Shown here in pieces: positions 1 through 7,821 of a DNA stretch of 11,461 nucleotides; the first letter of the stretch is position 1, and the number at the start of each line of letters is the position of its first letter. Below the pieces are notes generated by a model that was not told the DNA's origin, did no database searches, and worked only from the letters and a program-made list of their open reading frames with translations. Position numbers and translations under genes: made by a program. The DNA comes from an uncultured Clostridium sp. (GTDB lineage Bacteria > Bacillota > Clostridia > TANB77 > CAG-508). The DNA lies in NCBI GenBank assembly GCA_946497905.1, contig CAMMMI010000057.1, positions 1 to 11,461 on the forward strand. The letters are read 5' to 3'.

Positions 1-2441
1 CCTTCAGTGATTATTTGAATTGAATCTTCTGGTATATTTTCTTTTTCTGTATTTAGTATTAATTTATCTCCAAATCCTAATTTTAATAATATTTCTTTTA
101 ATTCTTCTATTTCTTTTTTATATTTTTCTGTTACTATAATTAATTCTGATTTTTTGCTTGGATGAATATTTTTTGTGCTTCTTATATTTCTTATTTCAAC
201 TATTATTTCTTTTAACTTTTCTAATATATCTTCTTCTTTTTCAAATTTTACTTCTAATTTTGGCCATGTACTTACCATTAAATCTTTGTCATCATATTTT
301 ACTAAATTTTCATATATTTTTGATGTAACAAATGGCATAAATGGATGTAATAATTTTAAACAAGTTCTAAATACTTCATCCAAAACATATGATGTTTGTA
401 TTTTGTCTTCTTCAGTCCCATTATATAGTCTTATTTTTGCTATTTCTATATACCAATCACAATATTCATTCCACATAAATGAATAAATTTTATCTATTGC
501 TATTCCTAAGTCATAATTATCTATATTTGTAGTTATTTCTTGAACTAGTTCACTTAATTTACTTAAAATCCATTTGTCTTCAATTTTTAATGCATTTTCT
601 TTAAATAGATTATTTTTTTCATCAAAGTTATTATTCCTAAATTCAATTAATTTTTCGTCTTCTGGTCTATTCATTATTATGAATTTTGCTGCATTCCATA
701 TTTTATTAGCAAAATTTGATGCTTGTTCTAATTTTTCTGGCATATATTTGATGTCATTTCCCATCGTTGTTCCTGAAAGTACTGAAAATCTTAGACTATC
801 TGCTCCATATTTTTCAATTACTTCTATAGGATCAACACCATTTCCTAATGTTTTGGACATTTTTCTTCCTTCACTATCACGAACAATTCCATGTATTAAA
901 ACATCACTAAATGGCTTTTTACCCATTGAGTATAGTCCTGAAAATACCATTCTAGCTACCCAGAAGAATATTATGTCATATCCTGTTACTAATACATTTG
1001 TTGGATAAAACGTTTTTAAATCTTCTGATTCTTTATTTGGCCAACCTAATGTTGAAAATGGCCATAATGCTGAACTAAACCATGTATCTAATGTATCTTC
1101 ATCTTGCTTTAATTTAGTACAACCACATTTTTCACATTTTTCTGGCATATTTTTTGCAACATTAATATGTCCGCATTCCTGACAGTAATATGCTGGTATT
1201 CTATGTCCCCACCATAATTGTCTTGATATACACCAATCTTGTATGTTTTCCATCCAATGGAAATATGTTTTTTCATATCTTTTTGGAACAAATTTTACAT
1301 CATCATTTTTTACAACTTCAATTGCAGGTTCAGCAAGTTTTTGCATACTTACAAACCATTGCTCAGAAATTCGAGGTTCTATTGTTGCTTTACATCTTTC
1401 GCATTTTCCTACATTATGTGTATAGTCTTCTATTTTTACTAAAGCTCCTAATTCTTCTAGTTTTTTTACTACTATAGGTCTTGCTTTTATAGCTTCCATC
1501 CCTTGTACTTCTGGCATTAAGTCTTTCATTATACAATTATCATCAAATACTTCTACAAATTCTAAATTGTGATTTAGCCCTGCTTGATAGTCGTTAGGAT
1601 CATGTGCAGGCGTTATTTTTACACATCCTGTTCCAAATTCTTTTTCAACAAATTGGTCTGCTATTATTGGCACTTCTCTATTAACTATTGGTACTATACA
1701 TGTTTTGCCTACTAAGTCTTTATATCTTGTATCTTCTGGATTAACTGCTACTGCTGTATCTCCTAACATTGTTTCTGGTCTTGTAGTTGCTACTTGTATA
1801 TATCTATCTTCACCTTTTACTTTATATCTTAAATGCCATAGATGAGATTGTTCTTCTTTATATTCAACTTCTGCATCTGAAATTGCTGTATGACAGTTTG
1901 GACACCAATTTATCATTCTTTTTCCTTTATATATTAAACCATCATTATATAATTTGATAAATTGTTCTAAAACAGCTTCTGAAAGTCCTTCATCTAGTGT
2001 AAATCTTTTCCTTTCCCAATCACAAGAACATCCTAGCTTTCTTTGTTGTTCTTGAATTGTTCCTCCATATAACTTAGTCCATTCCCAACATTCTTCTAAA
2101 AATTTTTCTCTACCTAAATCTTGTTTACTTTTTCCTTCACCTTTTATTTTTTGAACAACTTTCATCTCTGTTGATATTGATGAATGGTCTGCACCTGGAA
2201 CCCACAATGTATTATATCCTTGCATTCTTTTATAACGAATTAATACATCTTGTATTGTATCATCTAATGCATGTCCCATGTGTAATTTTCCTGTTACATT
2301 TGGTGGTGGCATCATTATACAAAAACTCTCTTTTGTTTTGTCCATACTTGGTTTAAAATATCCTTCTTTTTCCCATTTTTCGTATAGTTCATCTTCAAAA
2401 TCTTTTGGATTGAATTTTTCTTTTAGTATGCTTTTTTCCAT
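1..2441 (-). CDS. valS: Valine--tRNA ligase (ValS), C-terminus cut by window edge
   Basis: Cytoplasmic class I aminoacyl-tRNA synthetase that charges tRNA-Val with valine. The frame is open for 813 codons from ATG 2441 to the left edge. The HIGH signature is HMGH at residues 54-57. The CP1 editing domain shows TTRPET around 219-224 and a TPAHDPND motif. KMSK is at 527-530, followed by the start of the helical anticodon-binding domain. A Cys pair at C180/C183 and a ribbon at C420, C423, C436 and C439 suggest zinc sites. The protein is usually about 880 residues, so what is missing is probably the end of the tRNA-binding C-terminal region with its coiled coil. The HIGH, editing, Cys and KMSK positions all fall in one frame, so I see no frameshift. 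Start choice: ATG 2441 lies 12 nt after AAGGA. An in-frame ATG at 2453 would add four residues but sits directly on the ribosome binding site. Expression is probably set by the T-box leader upstream. The only doubt is the exact start. Confidence 0.96.
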   Translation of the reverse strand, partial: MEKSILKEKFNPKDFEDELYEKWEKEGYFKPSMDKTKESFCIMMPPPNVTGKLHMGHALDDTIQDVLIRYKRMQGYNTLWVPGADHSSISTEMKVVQKIKGEGKSKQDLGREKFLEECWEWTKLYGGTIQEQQRKLGCSCDWERKRFTLDEGLSEAVLEQFIKLYNDGLIYKGKRMINWCPNCHTAISDAEVEYKEEQSHLWHLRYKVKGEDRYIQVATTRPETMLGDTAVAVNPEDTRYKDLVGKTCIVPIVNREVPIIADQFVEKEFGTGCVKITPAHDPNDYQAGLNHNLEFVEVFDDNCIMKDLMPEVQGMEAIKARPIVVKKLEELGALVKIEDYTHNVGKCERCKATIEPRISEQWFVSMQKLAEPAIEVVKNDDVKFVPKRYEKTYFHWMENIQDWCISRQLWWGHRIPAYYCQECGHINVAKNMPEKCEKCGCTKLKQDEDTLDTWFSSALWPFSTLGWPNKESEDLKTFYPTNVLVTGYDIIFFWVARMVFSGLYSMGKKPFSDVLIHGIVRDSEGRKMSKTLGNGVDPIEVIEKYGADSLRFSVLSGTTMGNDIKYMPEKLEQASNFANKIWNAAKFIIMNRPEDEKLIEFRNNNFDEKNNLFKENALKIEDKWILSKLSELVQEITTNIDNYDLGIAIDKIYSFMWNEYCDWYIEIAKIRLYNGTEEDKIQTSYVLDEVFRTCLKLLHPFMPFVTSKIYENLVKYDDKDLMVSTWPKLEVKFEKEEDILEKLKEIIVEIRNIRSTKNIHPSKKSELIIVTEKYKKEIEELKEILLKLGFGDKLILNTEKENIPEDSIQIITE

Positions 2442-2449
2442 AATTACTA

Positions 2450-2596
2450 TCATTCCTTTCTTAGGCACAAATCTGGTTGGAAAAGAATTAAATTTTGGCT
2501 AGGCAAACGAGTTTGAAATTTATGAGGCGTACTTTTTGTACGTTGATTAAATTTCAAATGAAGTTTAACGACGCCAAAATTGTAATTATTTTTCAA
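2450..2596 (-). other. Candidate leader ORF overlapping the valS start (speculative)
   Basis: A 48-codon open frame with a TTG start at 2596, preceded by AGGAGG at a 6-nt spacing. It ends at TGA 2452-2450, which overlaps the upstream in-frame valS ATG as ATGA. Its last six codons (LCLRKE, then stop) are also readable in the matching sequence before the gene at 4322-4987. Most of it is encoded by the long hairpin at 2475-2598, so the frame may be open only because the repeat happens to lack stops. I do not recognise the peptide. Translation is possible but unproven. Confidence 0.2.
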
Positions 2597-2598
2597 CC
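2475..2598 (-). repeat. Long imperfect hairpin in the valS 5' leader
   Basis: The outer arms (ggttgg..aattttggc at 2475-2499 and gccaaaatt..caacc at 2573-2598) pair with a few mismatches and one extra base. Further in, gtttgaaattta pairs with taaatttcaaat, and the tip is ggcgtac / ttttt / gtacgttg. The element is about 124 nt. It lies downstream of the T-box terminator and just upstream of valS, so it is in the mRNA only on read-through. A separate small hairpin with 10-bp arms (TGAAAATAAA) and a 3-nt loop sits at 2659-2681. It could be a dispersed repeat or an RNA structure affecting valS translation; no family is recognised. Confidence 0.6.
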
Positions 2599-2721
2599 TT
2601 TTCCTCCTTTTGGCTTCCCTTGAGATGTTTCTTCTAAATGTGTAAGGTAACTTTCTTTTGAAAATAAAATGTTTATTTTCACTTTGAGTTGTGAAATTTA
2701 AAAGTTTTATATTTTTTCCTA

Positions 2722-2765
2722 TTTAGAAAAACTCGCCCTCATATATGATATATAAGGGCGAGTTT
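2722..2765 (-). terminator. Intrinsic terminator of the valS T-box leader
   Basis: A perfect 11-bp stem (aaactcgccct at 2729-2739 against agggcgagttt at 2755-2765), with the intervening AT-rich bases able to extend the helix. On the minus strand it is followed by the T-rich run TTTTTCT. Its promoter-proximal arm shares CUCGCCCUU with the antiterminator, so only one of the two structures can form at a time. Confidence 0.9.
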
Positions 2766-3010
2766 CATTTCTCGCGGTACCACCTTAATTTATTATTAAT
2801 TTTCTATATAGTGGTAGAGATTTTAACTACTCACTTCTATTATTAATAACATCTTAATTAGCTTTTAACGTTGCTTATACGGATATTCCTAAATTATATT
2901 TCTCAGAATATCAACAAAAAAGCTACCTTCAGTTTATTTCCATTTAAGAAGTTCTCAGCCTATGACTTCTTTTCTCTTTAAATTTTTATAAACCTACTCC
3001 TCTTTTTTAT
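2722..3010 (-). promoter_or_regulatory. T-box riboswitch controlling valS, probable GUA (Val) specifier
   Basis: A leader RNA that senses uncharged tRNA-Val and lets transcription continue into valS. The T-box sequence AAGGTGGTACCGCG is at 2773-2786 (minus strand). The predicted antiterminator pairs AAGG with CCUU and GCGAG with CUCGC around the UGGUACC bulge, which would bind the tRNA NCCA end. The base of Stem I is a 9-bp helix of AUAAAAAAG (3010-3002) with CUUUUUUGU (2922-2914). Just inside its 3' strand is GGUAG, so GUA at 2926-2924 is the likely valine specifier, and a purine follows it as usual. A 7-bp hairpin (GATATTC/GAATATC, 2912-2882) and a Stem III-like helix (AGUGaGUAG/CUACCACU, about 2836-2811) come next. 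The specifier assignment is inferred from position and from the downstream gene. Confidence 0.93.
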
Positions 3011-3037
3011 AGTTTTTATTATTTATTATGTTATATA

Positions 3038-3065
3038 TTATTACACATTTTCTTTAATTTTACAA
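3038..3065 (-). promoter_or_regulatory. Probable sigma-A promoter for the valS leader
   Basis: TTGTAA at 3065-3060, then 16 bp, then TAATAA at 3043-3038 (an overlapping TAATAT at 3040-3035 is a second choice). Transcription would start about 15-20 nt before Stem I of the T-box. The region is very AT-rich, so chance matches are easy; placement supports it more than the hexamers do. Confidence 0.45.
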
Positions 3066-3101
3066 GTCTTTTTTGTTTTTTTAGAAAAAAGGTTACTGCT
3101 A

Positions 3102-4262
3102 TTACATTGCTCTTCTAAATAACTCTATAAAATCTTCTTTGCTTACCTCTCTTGGATTTCCTGGTTTACATGGATCATTCATTGCTTTTTCAGCTAGCAT
3201 TTCAAAATCTTCTTCTTTTGCCCCATAGTCTTTTATGGTTGTAGTAATTCCAACTGCTTTACTTAATTCTGATATCATCCATACAAAAGTATTTATAACA
3301 TCTTGGTCGTTTAAGTGTTCTGCATCTGGTCTGCCAATATTTACTAATATTTCTCTAAATCTTTGGGCTGTAGCTGGATCTTCTCCATTAAATCTCATAA
3401 CTGTTGGTAAAAGCATTGCATTTGCTATTCCATGAGGCGTGTCATATACTGCACCTAATTGATGCGCCATTGAATGTACTATTCCAAGTCCAACATTAGA
3501 AAATCCCATTCCTGCAATATATTGAGCAAGTCCCATCATTTCTATTGCTTCTGGATTTTTCTCGTTTACAGCTGTTGCCAAATATTTAAATATCATTTTT
3601 ATAGCTTTCATATGAAACATATCTGACATTTCATTATGTGCTTTTGTTATATACCCTTCTACTGCATGTGTTAACGCATCCATTCCTGTTGCTGCTGCTA
3701 AAGATTTTGGCATTGATGCCATAAGTTCTGAATCAATAATTGCTATAATTGGTATATCATTTGGGTCTACACATACCATCTTTATCTCAGCTTCTTCATC
3801 TGTAATAACATAATTAATAGTAACCTCAGCTGCTGTTCCTGCTGTTGTTGGCAATGCAATTAATGGCATTCCTCTATTTACTGTGTTTGATGCTCCATTT
3901 AATGATTTTACATCTGCTCTATCTGGATTTGTCATAATTATAGATATTCCTTTAGCTGTATCTATACTTGACCCTCCTCCTACTGCTACAATTAAATCTG
4001 CTTCAGAGTTTTTACAAGCTTCTACTCCATCTAATACATTTTTTATAGTAGGATTTGGTTTTATTTCATCATATAAATCATATGGTACTCCTGCCTTATT
4101 TAATACCTCTTCAACTTTGCTTGTTACTCCTGCTTCTACCAAAGATTTATCACTTACTAAAAATACCTTTTTAAATCCTCTTTTTTCAATTTCGCCTGCA
4201 AGTTCTTCTCTTGCACCTTTTCCAAAATATGATGTTTCATTTAAAACAAATTTTGTTGACAT
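3102..4262 (-). CDS. Iron-containing alcohol dehydrogenase, FucO (lactaldehyde reductase) type
   Basis: A cytoplasmic group III alcohol dehydrogenase that reduces an aldehyde with NAD(P)H, or runs the reverse. At 386 residues it has the usual length. The N-terminal nucleotide-binding half carries GGGSSID at 95-101 and PTTAGTAAEVT around 138-148. The C-terminal helical half holds the expected metal ligands D195, H199, H263 and H277, the last in TPHG. Similarity to E. coli FucO as I remember it is visible along the whole length, including NYVITDE, CVDP.DIP and YIAGMGFSNVGLG, so lactaldehyde/1,2-propanediol is the best substrate guess; other short aldehydes are possible. The start at 4262 follows AGGAGG with an 8-nt spacing. 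It is the last gene of the FIST-ALDH group, 59 nt after the membrane-protein gene, with a palindrome in the gap. I see no clear terminator after it before the valS promoter. Confidence 0.94.
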   Translation of the reverse strand: MSTKFVLNETSYFGKGAREELAGEIEKRGFKKVFLVSDKSLVEAGVTSKVEEVLNKAGVPYDLYDEIKPNPTIKNVLDGVEACKNSEADLIVAVGGGSSIDTAKGISIIMTNPDRADVKSLNGASNTVNRGMPLIALPTTAGTAAEVTINYVITDEEAEIKMVCVDPNDIPIIAIIDSELMASMPKSLAAATGMDALTHAVEGYITKAHNEMSDMFHMKAIKMIFKYLATAVNEKNPEAIEMMGLAQYIAGMGFSNVGLGIVHSMAHQLGAVYDTPHGIANAMLLPTVMRFNGEDPATAQRFREILVNIGRPDAEHLNDQDVINTFVWMISELSKAVGITTTIKDYGAKEEDFEMLAEKAMNDPCKPGNPREVSKEDFIELFRRAM

Positions 4263-4288
4263 TTTTCATTCCTCCTAATTTCTTAAAA

Positions 4289-4324
4289 TTACCAATTTAG
4301 GGACGCGTCCAAAATTGGAATTTA
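4289..4324. repeat. REP-like palindrome, copy A
   Basis: A near-perfect palindrome, ccaattt / agggacgcgtccaa / aattgg, with its core at 4292-4318 and the fully symmetric centre ggacgcgtcc. Its outer end (ttaccaattt) and inner end (aattggaattta) match copy C read on the minus strand. It starts right after the stop codon of the 4322-4987 gene and fills much of the gap before the alcohol dehydrogenase. It has no T-run, so it is not a standard terminator. Confidence 0.85.
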
Positions 4325-4987
4325 TCCTTCTTTATAATTTGAAGGTATATTGAATAATTCATTGTTAACGTCATAAGACATATCTACTTTTAATAGTTCT
4401 TGTTTATTTCCTACAATTGTTTTTATATAAACTAGTTTATCATTTTTATAATAAAATCTAGTTTTTACGTTTTGTTCATCTTGACTATTTTCGTCTGCTA
4501 AATCTTGGATAGCAAAATCAGTTAAAGTATTATATTCATCATAATTATATGTCTTATTATCTATTTTTTCTTTTCCTTTAACTGGTTCATTATTTTTTAA
4601 TTCTTCTAATTCTCCTGCAATTCTAGATAATTCTGTTTCATTATTTTGATATGTGTAATATATTTCCTCATCATCTTTTATAAGATAAGTATTCCCATCT
4701 TTTACTAATAATTTTAGCTCATCTCCATTAGTTATTGAATATAAATACGCCATATTTCCACTTTTTGCATAATACATTTTGTTATTATCATCAATAGTTG
4801 TTTCTATTGTATATTTATCATTTTCTTGTATTTGATTATATAATTCACTTATTATAACTTTTTCATCTTCTTTTTGGTTTGCTTGATTTAGCACAATTAC
4901 TGCAATCGTTCCTATTACAAGTACAATTACTATTGCTATTACACTTATTGTTATAATTTTTTTCTTTTTTTCCATATTTAATCTCAT
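4322..4987 (-). CDS. Membrane-anchored extracytoplasmic protein of unknown function
   Basis: I do not recognise this gene. It encodes 221 residues: a short cytoplasmic lysine cluster (KKKK, 7-10), one hydrophobic helix at about 11-34, then a polar, acidic domain that should lie outside the cell. There is no lipobox cysteine. The middle (DGNTYLIKDDEEIYYTYQ and nearby strands) looks beta-rich and faintly resembles LolA/LppX-type lipoprotein folds, which is only a guess. Start: ATG 4987 directly abuts its ribosome binding site. ATG 4975, four codons later, sits 12 nt after AAGGA, the same geometry as valS, and may be the true start. The gene lies between the aldehyde and alcohol dehydrogenases but is separated from them by a hairpin (5045-5075) and a palindrome (4289-4324), so it could be an insertion into the operon. 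Confidence 0.8.
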   Translation of the reverse strand: MRLNMEKKKKIITISVIAIVIVLVIGTIAVIVLNQANQKEDEKVIISELYNQIQENDKYTIETTIDDNNKMYYAKSGNMAYLYSITNGDELKLLVKDGNTYLIKDDEEIYYTYQNNETELSRIAGELEELKNNEPVKGKEKIDNKTYNYDEYNTLTDFAIQDLADENSQDEQNVKTRFYYKNDKLVYIKTIVGNKQELLKVDMSYDVNNELFNIPSNYKEG

Positions 4988-5005
4988 TCCTTCCTAAGGC
5001 ACAAA
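4984..5005 (-). repeat. 22-bp sequence shared with the valS start region
   Basis: The minus strand reads TTTGTGCCTTAGG then AAGGAATGA. The copy at 2450-2471, upstream of valS, matches at 20 of 22 bases. Each copy holds the ribosome binding site and an ATGA, and in each an in-frame ATG GAA AAA follows four codons after that ATG. It could be a leader motif or the edge of a dispersed repeat. Confidence 0.6.
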
Positions 5006-5044
5006 GAAGTTATGCATACTATAGTTCTTTTACTTATTTTGATA

Positions 5045-5075
5045 ATAGGGAAAAAGGGTGTCCCCTTTTCCCTAT
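5045..5075 (-). terminator. Hairpin at the aldehyde dehydrogenase stop codon
   Basis: ataggg aaaaaggg (5045-5058) pairs with cccttttccctat (5063-5075) with one bulged base and a tgtc loop. The stem includes the ALDH stop codon (5072-5074). On the minus strand no T-run follows (TATTATCAAAAT), so it would be a weak terminator or an mRNA-stabilising 3' end. It contains GGGGACAC, the same core as the palindromes listed elsewhere. Confidence 0.55.
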
Positions 5076-6505
5076 AAAATATTTTTTAATACTATTGTTT
5101 TTACTCTTGACATTTCTTGTAATGTTGTTAATACTCCTTCATTGCCTATTCCTGAGTGTTTCCAACCTCCAAATGGCATTTCGAATGAACGATAGAAACT
5201 TGCCCCATTTACAACTGCTCCTCCGCATTCTAGTTTGTCTGCTATTTTCATTGCTCTTGAATAGTCTTTTGAGATAACACATCCACATAGTCCATATGAT
5301 GATTGATTTGCTATTTCTATTGCTTCTTCTACTGTGTCGAATCCAATTACTGATATTACTGGTCCAAATATTTCCATATCTTTTGCTACTTCCATGTCTT
5401 TTGTTACATTATCTAATATTGTTGGATAGTAATATGCGTCTTCTCTTTTTCCTCCGCAAATAACTTTTGCTCCTTCTGCTACCATTTGATTTACTTGTTC
5501 TTCTATTCTTTTTGCTGCATTTATATTAATCATTGGTCCCATATCTGTGTCCTCTTGCATTGGATCTCCAACTTTTAAGTTTGCTATTACTTCTTTCATT
5601 CTGTTTATAAATTCTTCTTTTCTAGAATTATGAATTAAGAATCTTTTACTTGCACAACATACTTGTCCACCATTATATAATCTTCCCCAAATTGTTTCTT
5701 TTACTGCTAAGTCCATGTCTCCATCTTCCAAGAATATAAATGCATCATTTCCTCCTAGTTCTAGCATTACATGTGTTAGGTTTTTTGACGCTGTTCCCAT
5801 TGTTTGAATTCCAGCTGATGTTCCACCTGTTAATGATACCAAATGTACTCCTGGATGTCTTGCTAAAGCTTGACCTGCTGTTGGTCCATCTCCTGTTAAT
5901 ATTTGAATACATCCTGCTGGTACTCCTGCTTCAATCATTAATTTTACATATTCAATTAATGTTAATGGATTATAATTTGATGGTTTTACTATTATACTAT
6001 TTCCCATCATTAGTGCTGGTGGTACTTTTTGACAGAATAAGTCGCTTGGAAAGTTAAAAGGTATAATTGCTGCTATGACTCCTATTGGATATCTTTTTGT
6101 TATTTGCATTGTTGTTTCTTGTCCAGCTTCTGTTCCTGCTGGTATGCTTTCTCCATAAAGGTGTTTTGCTCTTTCTATAAACCCTCTTGTTCCAATTCTA
6201 ACATTTGCAATTTCTCCTCTTGCTTCTTTAATTGGTTTTCCTGTTTCATTTGATAATAATGTTGCTAATCTTTCTTTGTTTTCTTCTACTAAATCAACAA
6301 ATTTATATAATATATCTGCTCTTTCATAGATTGATACTTTTTCCCATTTCTTTTGTTCTACAATAGCAACTTTTACAGCTTCATCAACATCTTCATCTGT
6401 AACATTTGGTACTGTATCTATAAGTTCTTGAGTTGCTGGATTAACAACTTCTATTGTAGCTCCATTTGAAGCATCTTTCCACTCATATCCTATTAAATTT
6501 TTCAT
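5072..6505 (-). CDS. NAD(P)-dependent aldehyde dehydrogenase (lactaldehyde/succinate-semialdehyde type)
   Basis: Oxidises an aldehyde to the carboxylic acid in the cytoplasm. At 477 residues it has the standard length of the ALDH superfamily. Visible catalytic parts are the oxyanion Asn N151 in PFNFP, K174 in the cofactor site, general base E249 in LELGG, nucleophile C283 in GGQVCC, and E378 in EIFGPV. The residue after KPS is N177, where strictly NAD-dependent members often have Glu, so cofactor choice is open. The overall pattern is closest to lactaldehyde, glycolaldehyde or semialdehyde dehydrogenases; the substrate is not fixed by sequence. Start: ATG 6505 lies 8 nt after AAGGAGG (6514-6520). 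An upstream in-frame ATG at 6544, with GAAGGAG before it, would add 13 residues encoded partly by that ribosome binding site. It follows the FIST gene by 114 nt in the same reading frame. Confidence 0.95.
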   Translation of the reverse strand: MKNLIGYEWKDASNGATIEVVNPATQELIDTVPNVTDEDVDEAVKVAIVEQKKWEKVSIYERADILYKFVDLVEENKERLATLLSNETGKPIKEARGEIANVRIGTRGFIERAKHLYGESIPAGTEAGQETTMQITKRYPIGVIAAIIPFNFPSDLFCQKVPPALMMGNSIIVKPSNYNPLTLIEYVKLMIEAGVPAGCIQILTGDGPTAGQALARHPGVHLVSLTGGTSAGIQTMGTASKNLTHVMLELGGNDAFIFLEDGDMDLAVKETIWGRLYNGGQVCCASKRFLIHNSRKEEFINRMKEVIANLKVGDPMQEDTDMGPMININAAKRIEEQVNQMVAEGAKVICGGKREDAYYYPTILDNVTKDMEVAKDMEIFGPVISVIGFDTVEEAIEIANQSSYGLCGCVISKDYSRAMKIADKLECGGAVVNGASFYRSFEMPFGGWKHSGIGNEGVLTTLQEMSRVKTIVLKNIL

Positions 6506-6619
6506 ACTTGCTCCCTCCTTATTATTTACAGCTTTACAAACCATTAGTTCTCCTTCAGCATATTCTTCTATTTTGCATTCGTATTTTTGACTTTTGTTTT
6601 GTGGTTTTTCCCCTGCTCT

Positions 6620-7786
6620 TCATTTTCCAAATGCTGTGAATGATAACATTAATCCTCCTGTTGTATTTGCTCCATGATCTCTAACTCCATATTCTCCAAA
6701 TGTAAATATTGCTATAAATGGTTTACCCTTAGCTTCTTTTTTCAATTGCTTTGAAACTTCATCTATTCTGTCCCCTATTCCTAATCTTCTTCCTCCACAA
6801 TGAACTAACAAATATGCTCCAACTTCTCCATTCATATCATTATTTAATTCTTTCATTGTATTTCCTGTTGAATTTATTAATTCATCAACTGTTGCTTCCA
6901 TTTGAATTACTGCTGTATTTACTGCAAGATTTGCACCTATGTTCATTGATTTATCTTTATTTCCATACATAGGGTGACGAATTGCAACTAGGTCTCCTAA
7001 TCTATCTTTTACTCCTAAAGGTTTTGTTATAGTTGTTACTAATAAATTATCTGCATCTAAATCTTTTAATTTTGCTCCTGTCCATTCAGCATATTTTTTA
7101 ATTGCTGGTTCTCCATCAATTTCTACTAAAGTTCTTTTACCTTCAATTTTTGTGATAACTCCTGAATTTGTAGTTTCATTATATGCACCTGTAAATACGT
7201 TTTCCATTTCTTTATCTGTATAGAAAAATGCTACTGCTACACCATCATTAAATATTGTATCACCTGTATATATGCTCCATTTTCCTTCTACAGTATTATC
7301 TGCTGCACTTCCGCCAAACACTGGAACTCTACCAATTACATCTTCAATACCTTTGATATAATCTTCTTCCTCTGCTGGTGATGCTACCATATAAAAATAT
7401 GCTGGTACACAATCTTTTCCTGCATTTTTCATTGCTTCTTTTGCTAACATTCTACCTGTTTCTCTTGCTGAACCTTTTTTCTCTGACCCTGCAACTCCTA
7501 CGACTAAATCTGGATCTCCTAAAGCTAAAATTCCTGTAAATCCATTGTCCCCTGAAATAAATCCATCTGATGTAATAATTCCTGCACTTGATGTACATCC
7601 AATTATTGGTGCTGTTCCTAATTCTGATTTAGCACCTTCTAAAACTTTTTTTACATCACAATCTACTGATGTATATAAAAATGCTACTTTTGTTTGAACT
7701 AAATCAACTACAGCTTTTGATGCTGTTTCCTTTCCTTGTGTATAACTATCTTCGTTTGTACTCCATCCTACGTTTGCTTTTAACAT
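6620..7786 (-). CDS. FIST-domain sensory protein (FIST N + FIST C)
   Basis: A 388-residue stand-alone FIST protein. FIST domains are thought to bind small ligands and are often found near amino-acid or small-molecule metabolism genes; no enzyme activity is established. The N-terminal FIST domain shows IIGCTSSAGI (61-70) and FGGSAADN (157-164). The C-terminal FIST domain runs from about 225 to the end and carries the FTFGEYG stretch (361-367) and GANTTGGLML. There is no kinase, chemotaxis or DNA-binding domain attached, no signal peptide and no membrane helix, so it should be cytoplasmic. Start 7786 follows AAGGAGGAG with good spacing. It is the first gene after the promoter at 7822-7850. Its stop is TGA, and the frame downstream stays open into the aldehyde dehydrogenase. 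Confidence 0.9.
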   Translation of the reverse strand: MLKANVGWSTNEDSYTQGKETASKAVVDLVQTKVAFLYTSVDCDVKKVLEGAKSELGTAPIIGCTSSAGIITSDGFISGDNGFTGILALGDPDLVVGVAGSEKKGSARETGRMLAKEAMKNAGKDCVPAYFYMVASPAEEEDYIKGIEDVIGRVPVFGGSAADNTVEGKWSIYTGDTIFNDGVAVAFFYTDKEMENVFTGAYNETTNSGVITKIEGKRTLVEIDGEPAIKKYAEWTGAKLKDLDADNLLVTTITKPLGVKDRLGDLVAIRHPMYGNKDKSMNIGANLAVNTAVIQMEATVDELINSTGNTMKELNNDMNGEVGAYLLVHCGGRRLGIGDRIDEVSKQLKKEAKGKPFIAIFTFGEYGVRDHGANTTGGLMLSFTAFGK

Positions 7787-7821
7787 AATTACTCCTCCTT
7801 CGTAATTTTTATTCTATCCAA

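Noticed and set aside
1109..1291. Minus-strand 60-codon frame inside valS
   Set aside because: It is in a different frame from valS and overlaps its conserved zinc-ribbon region; it has no family features.
175..2502. Several plus-strand open frames opposite valS
   Set aside because: They are hydrophobic, low-complexity translations of the antisense strand of a clearly conserved gene.
3066..3101. Terminator after the alcohol dehydrogenase
   Set aside because: Only A/T runs (CTTTTTT..AAAAAAG) could pair; there is no GC-containing stem, so I do not call it.
6620..6622. UGA as selenocysteine or as a reassigned codon
   Set aside because: The FIST protein ends at a natural point, no good SECIS-like hairpin follows, and Trp in the neighbouring genes is encoded by TGG.
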